Source: Modestobacter sp. DSM 44400 (GTDB lineage: Bacteria; Actinomycetota; Actinomycetes; Mycobacteriales; Geodermatophilaceae). Taken from it: DNA of 64,000 nucleotides. Shown one piece after another: positions 55,248 to 61,669 of this stretch. The stretch lies in contig NZ_FNOZ01000004.1 of the NCBI RefSeq assembly GCF_900107175.1, forward strand, positions 62,001 through 126,000. The letters are read 5' to 3'. The translations under genes and the position numbers were made by a program. Below the pieces are notes generated by a model. It ran no database searches. It was not told the DNA's origin and worked only from the letters and a program-made list of their open reading frames with translations. The stretch's first letter is position 1; each line of letters starts with the position of its first letter.

Positions 55248-56810
55248 ATGCCCGAGAAGTCCCGTCCCAGCGGCCGCAAGCCGGGGGGGCGCACCGGCTC
55301 CACCGCGGTCGCACCGAGCGCGCCGGCGGCCCCGACAGCGGGCACCGTGGACGAGGTCGTCGCCCCGCCGCGGCGCAGCCCCGGCCCGACGGTGCGCCCC
55401 AAGAACGGTCTGGACCGGTACTTCGAGGTCACCGCCCGCCGCTCCTCCCTGGGCCGCGAGCTGCGGGGCGGGCTCACCACGTTCTTCACGATGGCCTACA
55501 TCGTGGTGCTCAACCCGATCATCCTGTCCGGCGCCGACATCACCGGCGCCACGCTGCCCTTCGCCTCGGTCGCGGCGGTGACCGCGCTGGTCGCCGGAGT
55601 GCTGACCATCGCGATGGGCATCGTCGGGCGGTACCCCCTGGCCCTGGCGGCCGGGCTGGGCATCAACGCGATCGTCGCGGTCTTCGCCGCCACCCAGCTC
55701 ACCTGGCCCGAGATCATGGGCCTGGTCGTGCTGGAAGGGCTCCTCATCACCGTGCTGGTGCTCACCGGCTTCCGCCGGGCGGTGTTCACCGCCATCCCGG
55801 CGCAGCTGAAGACGGCGATCGCCGTGGGCATCGGCTTCTTCCTGACCATCATCGGGCTGGCCGACGCCGGCATCATCCGCCCGGGCACCCCGCTGATCGG
55901 GTTCGGTGTGGCCGGCCAGCTCGCCGGCTGGCCGATGCTCACCTTCGTCGTCGGCCTGCTGGTCACCAGCGTGCTCGTGGTGCGCAAGGTCCGGGGCGCG
56001 CTGCTCATCGGCATCGTCGTCACGACCGTGTTCGCCATCATCGTGGAGGCCATCGCGGACATCGGGCCCCGCATCGGCGCCGACGGCGCGGAGGCCGACG
56101 CGCACGGCTGGGCGCTGCAGGTGCCGACCTGGCCGGGGCAGGTCTTCGACGTCCCCGACCTGTCGCTGATCGGGCACTTCTCGCTGTTCGGCGGCTTCTC
56201 CCGGATCGGCGTCCTCGCCGCCGTCCTCATCATCTTCTCGATCATGATCGCCGACTTCTTCGACACCGTGGGCACGATCACCGCGGTGGGCGCCGAGGGC
56301 AACCTGCTCGACGAGGACCGCAACCTGCCCCGCTCCCAGCCGGTGCTGCTGGTCGACTCGCTGGCCGCCGCCGCGGGCGGAGCGAGCAGCATCTCGTCGA
56401 ACACGACCTACATCGAGAGCGCCGCCGGGGTGGGCGACGGCGCCCGCACCGGGCTGGCCAGCGTGGTCACCGGTGTGCTGTTCCTGATCGCCACGTTCTT
56501 CACCCCGCTGGTCCAGGTCGTGCCGTCGGAGGCAGCGGCGCCGGTGCTGGTCATCGTCGGCGCGATGATGATCGGCCAGATCCGCGACCTGGAGTGGGGC
56601 GACATGTCGCTGGTCATCCCCGCCTTCCTCACCATTGCGCTGATGCCGTTCACCTACTCGATCACCAACGGCATCGGCGCCGGGGTGGTCACCTTCGTGC
56701 TGCTCCGCGCGGCGGTCGGGCGGGCCCGGGAGGTCCATCCGCTGATGTGGGTGGTGGCGGTGGTCTTCGTCGTCTACTTCGCCCTCGAGCCGCTGCAACA
56801 GCTGCTCTGA
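55248..56810 (+). CDS. NCS2 family purine permease (AzgA-type)
   Basis: 520 aa. A ~50-residue Pro/Ala-rich N-terminus precedes FEVTARRSSLGRELRGGLTTFFTMAYIVVLNPIILSGAD, the AzgA family opening; ALAAGLGINAIVAVF and DFFDTVGTITAVG hold the conserved substrate-site residues, with VDSLAAAAGGASSISSNTTYIESAAGVGDGARTG near the second site. Proton-coupled uptake of adenine, guanine or hypoxanthine. A hairpin (55193-55201 with 55207-55215) lies 33 bp before ATG 55248; it is too small for a purine riboswitch. Confidence 0.9.
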   Translation: MPEKSRPSGRKPGGRTGSTAVAPSAPAAPTAGTVDEVVAPPRRSPGPTVRPKNGLDRYFEVTARRSSLGRELRGGLTTFFTMAYIVVLNPIILSGADITGATLPFASVAAVTALVAGVLTIAMGIVGRYPLALAAGLGINAIVAVFAATQLTWPEIMGLVVLEGLLITVLVLTGFRRAVFTAIPAQLKTAIAVGIGFFLTIIGLADAGIIRPGTPLIGFGVAGQLAGWPMLTFVVGLLVTSVLVVRKVRGALLIGIVVTTVFAIIVEAIADIGPRIGADGAEADAHGWALQVPTWPGQVFDVPDLSLIGHFSLFGGFSRIGVLAAVLIIFSIMIADFFDTVGTITAVGAEGNLLDEDRNLPRSQPVLLVDSLAAAAGGASSISSNTTYIESAAGVGDGARTGLASVVTGVLFLIATFFTPLVQVVPSEAAAPVLVIVGAMMIGQIRDLEWGDMSLVIPAFLTIALMPFTYSITNGIGAGVVTFVLLRAAVGRAREVHPLMWVVAVVFVVYFALEPLQQLL

Positions 56811-56861
56811 CGGCGTCCGGAAAGTCCTTAGGCATGCTTCGTATCGGTTAGAGTGGTCGCC

Positions 56862-57296
56862 GTGGCTCGGACGACGCTGGACACCGCGGCGCTGGCCCAC
56901 GACCTCCGGCTGGCCGTCATGCGGTTCTCCCGCCGGCTGCGCAACCAGCGGGTCGACACCACCGTCACGCTGACCCACCTCGCGGCGCTGTCGACGCTCA
57001 AGCGGCACGGCGCCATGAGCCCCGGTGAGCTCGCGGCGCACGAGCGCGTCCAGCCGCCCTCGATGACCCGCGTCGTCGTGGCCCTGGAGTCCCGGGGTCT
57101 GGTCACCCGCACACCGCACCCCACCGACGGGCGGCAGGTGGTCATCGACCTCACCCCGGCGGCCGAGGAGCTGCTCAGCGAGGAGGTGCGGGCCCGCGAG
57201 GCGTGGCTGTCCGGCCAGCTGCAGGAGCTGAGCGCCGAGGAGCGGGCCGTGCTGCGGGAGGCCGCGACGATCATGGAGAAGCTCGCCGGTGGGTGA
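56862..57296 (+). CDS. MarR family transcription regulator
   Basis: 144 aa. Winged HTH LTHLAALSTLKRHGAMSPGELAAHERVQPPSMTRVVVALESRGLVTRTPHPTDGRQVVIDLT flanked by dimer helices. GTG 56862 has TAGAGT 7 nt upstream, so leaderless; an in-frame GTG three codons earlier would overlap that box. It overlaps the MFS gene by 4 bp, so it very probably controls its own operon and the transporter, responding to a small ligand. Confidence 0.9.
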   Translation: MARTTLDTAALAHDLRLAVMRFSRRLRNQRVDTTVTLTHLAALSTLKRHGAMSPGELAAHERVQPPSMTRVVVALESRGLVTRTPHPTDGRQVVIDLTPAAEELLSEEVRAREAWLSGQLQELSAEERAVLREAATIMEKLAGG

Positions 57297-58696
57297 CGCA
57301 CACGCCTGACGCCGACGCACCGCACCGGACGGCGATGTTCGGTGCCCTCCGGGTGCGCAACTTCCGCCTGTACGTGTCGGCGAACCTGATCAGCCAGGTC
57401 GGCACGTGGATGCAGCGCATCGGCCAGGACTGGCTGGTGCTGCAGCTGTCCGGCGACAGCGGGGTGGCGCTGGGCATCACCACGGCGCTGCAGTTCGGGC
57501 CGACGCTGCTGTTCAGCTTCTACGGCGGGGTGCTGGCCGACCGGTACGACAAGCGCCGGGTGCTGGTCCTCACCCAGGTGGTGATGGGCGTGCTGGCGCT
57601 GGCCCTCGGGCTGCTGGTCACCACCGACGGCATCGCGCTGTGGCACGTCTATGTGTTCGCGGCCGCGCTCGGCGTGGTGGCCTCGCTGGACACCCCGGCC
57701 CGGCAGTCCTTCGTCTCGGAGATGGTCGGTCCGGAGTACCTGGCCAACGCGGTCAGCCTGAACTCCACCGCCTTCAACGCCGCGCGCCTGATCGGCCCGG
57801 CGGTCGCCGGAGCGATCATCGCCGTCTCGGGCGGCAGCACCGCGCCGGCCTTCCTGGTCAACGCGGCCAGCTTCGGCTTCACCATCGCCTCGCTGCTGGG
57901 CATGCGGGCCGGGGAGCTGCGGCCCAGCACGCGGGTGGCCCGGGCCGGTGGGCAGCTGCGCGCCGCGCTGGTCTACACCCGCCAGCACCCGGACCTGCAG
58001 TTGGCGATGCTGCTGGCCTTCACGATCGGCACCTTCGGGTTCAACTCCCAGATCACCATCGCCCTGATGGCCCGGGAGGTCTTCGGGCTGGGCGCCGGGG
58101 CCTTCGGCCTGCTGTCGACCTGTTACGCGATCGGCTCGCTGTCCGGCGCATTGCTGTCCACCCGGCGCAGCGCCCGCCCCTTGCAGCGGTTCCTGATCGT
58201 CTCGGCGGTGGTCTTCGGAGTGTTGCTGGTGATCAGCGGGCTGATGGGCAACTACTACGCCTTCGCCGTCATGCTGGTGCCCACCGGCGCCGCGGCACTG
58301 GTGTTCAGCGTGGCCTGCAACAGCTTCGTCCAGCTGGGCGTCGAGCCGCAGATGCGCGGGCGGATCCTGGCGCTGTACTTCATGGCCTTCATGGGCGGCA
58401 CGCCGGTGGGCGCCCCGATGATCGGCTGGGTGTCCGAGCGGTTCGGCGCGCCGTGGGGCCTGATCGGGGGCGGGCTGGTCTGCATCGTGGTCGCGGCGGG
58501 GGCCGGTGCGGTGCTCTCCCGCGGGCGTGGGGTGCGAGTGGAGGTGCACGTCGTCCCGCCCAGCGTGCAGCTGCACGTGGCGGCGGCGATGGGATCGGTG
58601 CCGGCCCAGGCACCGCCCGAGCGGGTCGCCGGGCTGGCCGAGGAGGCCGACGGCGAGGTGCCCGGCGAGCAGGTGGCCGGCGGTCCCGCCCGCTGA
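57293..58696 (+). CDS. MFS efflux transporter (EntS-like)
   Basis: 467 aa. MFGALRVRNFRLYVSANLISQVGTWMQRIGQDWLVLQLSG, the loop YGGVLADRYDKRRVLVLTQ, ATPSRQSF-like DTPARQSFVSEMVGPEYLANAVSLNS and MGGTPVGAPMIGWVSERFG are typical of the MFS_3/EntS group. Twelve helices and an Ala/Glu-rich C-terminal tail. Operon with the MarR gene, therefore a likely drug or metabolite exporter under its control. Confidence 0.9.
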   Translation: MTHTPDADAPHRTAMFGALRVRNFRLYVSANLISQVGTWMQRIGQDWLVLQLSGDSGVALGITTALQFGPTLLFSFYGGVLADRYDKRRVLVLTQVVMGVLALALGLLVTTDGIALWHVYVFAAALGVVASLDTPARQSFVSEMVGPEYLANAVSLNSTAFNAARLIGPAVAGAIIAVSGGSTAPAFLVNAASFGFTIASLLGMRAGELRPSTRVARAGGQLRAALVYTRQHPDLQLAMLLAFTIGTFGFNSQITIALMAREVFGLGAGAFGLLSTCYAIGSLSGALLSTRRSARPLQRFLIVSAVVFGVLLVISGLMGNYYAFAVMLVPTGAAALVFSVACNSFVQLGVEPQMRGRILALYFMAFMGGTPVGAPMIGWVSERFGAPWGLIGGGLVCIVVAAGAGAVLSRGRGVRVEVHVVPPSVQLHVAAAMGSVPAQAPPERVAGLAEEADGEVPGEQVAGGPAR

Positions 58697-58759
58697 GCTG
58701 GCGGACGAGACCCCGCGGGGCGTTGGCAACCGGCCGGTCGCGGGGCTAGCGTCGGGGCC

Positions 58760-59167
58760 GTGCCCCTGAACGGGTCGGTGTCCCCGGACGGCGCCCTGGT
58801 GCGCCTGGCCGTGATCACGGCGGTCCCGGTCGTCGTCTTCGGTGCGGTGAGCCTGCTCACCCGGTGGCTGTCCGGGCCGCATGCGCTCCGCCGTCGGCAC
58901 GCCGGGCCGGCCGTTCCGACCCGCCGCCCGCTCGAACTGGTCGCCGCGGACGTGCGCCGGCTGGCCCGTGAGCTCGCGATGGTGCCCAGCGGCACCCCGG
59001 TGGCTCGCCGGCGTGGCCTGCTCGCCGCTTACGACGACGTGCTGTGCGAGGCCGCCGCCGCGCTGGAGGTGCCCGAACACCTGGCCGACGTGCCCCTGGC
59101 CGGGCGCGAGGTGGAGCGGATCCGGCTGCTCGCCGCGCTCCGGTCGGCCGGTCTGGTGACCGACTGA
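58760..59167 (+). CDS. Hypothetical protein with one N-terminal membrane helix
   Basis: 135 aa, not recognised. One transmembrane helix (LAVITAVPVVVFGAVSLLTRWL) followed by a helical charged domain (RRPLELVAADVRRLARELAMVPSGTPVARRRGLLAAYDDVLCEAAAALEVPEHL). GTG 58760 has TAGCGT 7 nt upstream. It overlaps the RNA ligase gene by 4 bp. Confidence 0.7.
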   Translation: MPLNGSVSPDGALVRLAVITAVPVVVFGAVSLLTRWLSGPHALRRRHAGPAVPTRRPLELVAADVRRLARELAMVPSGTPVARRRGLLAAYDDVLCEAAAALEVPEHLADVPLAGREVERIRLLAALRSAGLVTD

Positions 59168-59775
59168 GCGAGCCGGACACCGGTGGCCGGCTGTTCCTCG
59201 CCGTCGACCCGCCGCCGGCGGCCGTCGCCGCCCTCGACGCCGCGCTGGCGCCGCTGCGGGGTGCGCCCGGTGCGCCGCGCTGGACGCCGCCGGAACGGTG
59301 GCACCTCACCCTGCTGTTCCTGGGCGACGTGCCCGCCCCAGACGTCGGACCGTTGTGCGCCGCCGTGGCCCCGGCAGTCGCCGCTGACCCGCCGATGACG
59401 CTGCAGCTGGCGGGCGGCGGCCGGTTCGGGTCGCGACGCCGTCCGGCCGTCTGCTGGGCCGGCGTGACCGGAGACGTCGATGAACTGACCGCACTGGCCG
59501 GCCGGCTGGCCGGAGCGGCCCGCACCGTCGGGCTGTCCGTGGAGGACCGGCCCTTCCGCGCGCACCTCACGCTGGGCCGGTGGCGGGCCGGGCAGCCGGC
59601 CGACGGCGACCTGTGCGACCGGCTCGCCGGCACCGCGGGGCCGACGTGGCCGGTCAGCGAGGTCGTGCTGTGGCGCAGCCACCTCGGACCGGCCCCGCGC
59701 TACGACCGGGTGTCCGCCTGGCCGTTGAAGGACCCCCTTCTCCCCACCCCTCGCAAGCTCGGGGCGGGACCCTGA
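59164..59775 (+). CDS. thpR: RNA 2',3'-cyclic phosphodiesterase (ThpR, 2'-5' RNA ligase family)
   Basis: 203 aa. The two catalytic HxT motifs are WHLTLLFLGD (about residue 45) and FRAHLTLGRW (about 138), with the correct spacing of the 2H phosphoesterase fold. No ATG, GTG or TTG fits before LSEPDTGGRLFLAVD; CTG 59164 overlaps the previous stop (CTGA), so a CTG start with translational coupling is proposed. The last 16 residues (LKDPLLPTPRKLGAGP) are encoded by a copy of the GC-rich repeat, so the natural C-terminus may have been replaced. Confidence 0.85.
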   Translation: MSEPDTGGRLFLAVDPPPAAVAALDAALAPLRGAPGAPRWTPPERWHLTLLFLGDVPAPDVGPLCAAVAPAVAADPPMTLQLAGGGRFGSRRRPAVCWAGVTGDVDELTALAGRLAGAARTVGLSVEDRPFRAHLTLGRWRAGQPADGDLCDRLAGTAGPTWPVSEVVLWRSHLGPAPRYDRVSAWPLKDPLLPTPRKLGAGP

Positions 59776-59782
59776 AGGGGGC
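59727..59782. repeat. GC-rich hairpin repeat, copy overlapping the thpR 3' end
   Basis: GAAGGACCCCCTTC opens the unit, CTCGCAAGCTCG forms the centre and CCCTGAAGGGGGCC closes it. It matches 61612-61669 and the tandem copies at 51664. It encodes the thpR tail and lies between convergent thpR and the aldo/keto reductase. Confidence 0.8.
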
Positions 59783-59786
59783 CGAA

Positions 59787-60755
59787 CTACCAGGCGTACT
59801 GCATCGGCGCCGGCTTCTTCCCCGGGAAGATGTCGTCGAGCGCGTCGAGCTGCTCGGTCGTCAGGGTCAGGGAGGCCGCGCCCAGCGAGCTCTCGAACTG
59901 GGCCATCGTGCGCGGACCGATGATCGGCGCGGTCACCGCCGGCTGGTGCAGCAGCCAGACCAGCCCGACGTCGGCCGGCGCCAGCCCCCACTCCGCACAG
60001 AGGTCCTCGTACCGCTGCAACTGCGGGCGCACCTCCGCCACCCGCTTCTGGTTGCGCTCGTTGTGCCGCCGGCTGCCATCCTGCTTCGCGAGCACGCCGG
60101 CGAGCAGGCCGCCCTGCAGCGGGCTCCACGGGATGATGCCGATGCCGTAGTGCTGCGCGGCCGGGAGAACCTCCAGCTCGATGTCCCGGGTGAGCAAGTT
60201 GTAGATGGACTGCTCGCTGACCAGGCCGGTGAAGTGGCGGGCGCGGGCGGCCTCGCTGCCGGCGGCGAGCTGCCAACCGGCGTGGTTGGACGAGCCCACG
60301 TAGAGCACCTTGCCCTGGGCGACCAGCGTCTCGCAGGCCTGCCAGATCTCGTCCCACGGGGTGGCGAGGTCGACGTGGTGGAACTGGTAGAGGTCGATCC
60401 AGTCGGTCTGCATCCGCCGCAGCGACTCGTCGGCGGACCGGACGAGGTTGCGGGCGGACAGGAACGTGTCGTTCGGCCAGTCGCTCATCGAGCCGTAGAC
60501 CTTGGTGGCCAGCACGGTGCGCTCCCGGCGTCCGCCGCCCGAGGCGAACCAGGTGCCGAGGATCTCCTCGGTGCGGCCCTTGCCGGCCGACTGACCGTAG
60601 ACGTTGGCGGTGTCGAAGAAGTTCACACCCTCGGTGTGGGCGCGGTCCATGATCTCGTGCGCGTCCTCCTCGGAGGTCTCCGGGCCGAAGTTCATGGTGC
60701 CGAGGCAGAGCCGGGAGACCGACAGTCCGCTGCGGCCGAGGTGGGTCTGGTCCAT
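59787..60755 (-). CDS. Aldo/keto reductase
   Basis: 322 aa. LGRSGLSVSRLCLGTMNFG opening; catalytic Asp and Tyr in FFDTANVYG, Lys in LATKVYG and His in YQFHHVDL form the tetrad; coenzyme site GPRTMAQFESSLGA near the end. NADPH-dependent carbonyl reductase of the YajO/Tas-like group; substrate unknown. ATG 60755 has CAGGGT 7 nt upstream; ATG 60764 is possible. Confidence 0.9.
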   Translation of the reverse strand: MDQTHLGRSGLSVSRLCLGTMNFGPETSEEDAHEIMDRAHTEGVNFFDTANVYGQSAGKGRTEEILGTWFASGGGRRERTVLATKVYGSMSDWPNDTFLSARNLVRSADESLRRMQTDWIDLYQFHHVDLATPWDEIWQACETLVAQGKVLYVGSSNHAGWQLAAGSEAARARHFTGLVSEQSIYNLLTRDIELEVLPAAQHYGIGIIPWSPLQGGLLAGVLAKQDGSRRHNERNQKRVAEVRPQLQRYEDLCAEWGLAPADVGLVWLLHQPAVTAPIIGPRTMAQFESSLGAASLTLTTEQLDALDDIFPGKKPAPMQYAW

Positions 60756-60782
60756 GCCACCCACCCTGGCACCCTGTTCGGC

Positions 60783-61610
60783 GTGCCGCCGACCGACGCC
60801 GTCCCGCTGTCCGACTTCGACGCCGCCACCGCTGTCTCCCGCGGCGAGGGCGGCGGCCTGACCGCCGTCCTGGACCCGGGCTGGGACGTCGGCAGCGGGG
60901 TGCTCAACGGCGGGTACCTGCTGTCGGTCGCCGCGCGGGCCGCGGTGCTCGAGTCACCGCACCCGCACCCGGTGGCGCTGTCGGCCAGCTACCTGCGGGT
61001 CACCGGCCCGGGCAGGACGACGCTCACCGTGACGCCCGGCCCGGCCGGCCGCACGCTGGCGCACGCGCAGGTGACGCTGGGGGACCCGGCCGGCCCCACG
61101 CTCGCCGTCCAGGCGACGACTGCCACGCTGGGCGAGGACGCCCCGGTGTTCTCCTCTCCGATGCCGGAGGTTCCTCCCGTCGAGCGGTGCCTGCCCGCGG
61201 ACGCCGGGGCCGACCTGGCCGGTCACCCGGTCCCCGTGGTCGGGCTGCGGGAGCGGGTGGAGACGCGGCTCGACCCGGCGACCGCCGGCTGGGCCGCCGG
61301 GCAGCCGTTGGGGGAGCCGGTGATGCGGGCGTGGGTCCGCCTGACCGGCGGCCGGGAGCCCGACCCGCTGGCGCTGGTCCTGTTCGCCGACGTGCTGCCG
61401 CCGACCAGCTGGGCGATCGGCCAGTACGGGTGGGCTCCCACGGTGCAGCTGCAGGTGCTCATCCGGGCGCTGCCGGCCCCGGGCTGGTGCCTGGTGGAGG
61501 CCCGGGCCAGCGAGGTCGCCGGTGGATGGCTCGACGAGGACTACCGGATCTGGGACTGCACCGGCCGGCTCGTCGCGCAGAGCCGACAACTCGCCCGCGC
61601 CCCGAGATGA
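60783..61610 (+). CDS. TesB-like acyl-CoA thioesterase family protein
   Basis: 275 aa. Two hot-dog-like halves: VLNGGYLLSVAARAAVLESPHPHPVALSASYLRVTGPG and AWVRLTGGREPDPLALVLFADVLPPTSWAIGQYGWAPTVQLQVLIRALPAPGWCLVEAR, ending in GGWLDEDYRIWDCTGRLVAQSRQLA. Matches the thioesterase_3-like actinobacterial family. GTG 60783 has CACCCT 7 nt upstream. Divergent from the aldo/keto reductase with 27 bp between starts. Confidence 0.87.
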   Translation: MPPTDAVPLSDFDAATAVSRGEGGGLTAVLDPGWDVGSGVLNGGYLLSVAARAAVLESPHPHPVALSASYLRVTGPGRTTLTVTPGPAGRTLAHAQVTLGDPAGPTLAVQATTATLGEDAPVFSSPMPEVPPVERCLPADAGADLAGHPVPVVGLRERVETRLDPATAGWAAGQPLGEPVMRAWVRLTGGREPDPLALVLFADVLPPTSWAIGQYGWAPTVQLQVLIRALPAPGWCLVEARASEVAGGWLDEDYRIWDCTGRLVAQSRQLARAPR

Positions 61611-61611
61611 T

Positions 61612-61669
61612 GAAGGACCTCCTCCTCCCCATCCCTCGCAAGCTCGGGGCGGGGCCCTGGAGGGGGCCT
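61612..61669. repeat. GC-rich hairpin repeat, third locus
   Basis: GAAGGACCTCCTCCTCCCC, then CCCTCGCAAGCTCGGGGCGGG and CCTGGAGGGGGCCTC: the same unit as at 59727-59782 with a few changes. It fills the 58-bp gap between the thioesterase stop (+) and the FtsX-like permease stop (-). Confidence 0.8.

Noticed and set aside
55170-59080. Two frames of more than 700 codons on the minus strand opposite the purine permease, MarR and MFS genes
   Set aside because: Composition is Arg/Gly/His/Asp-rich without motifs; the plus-strand genes have clear families.
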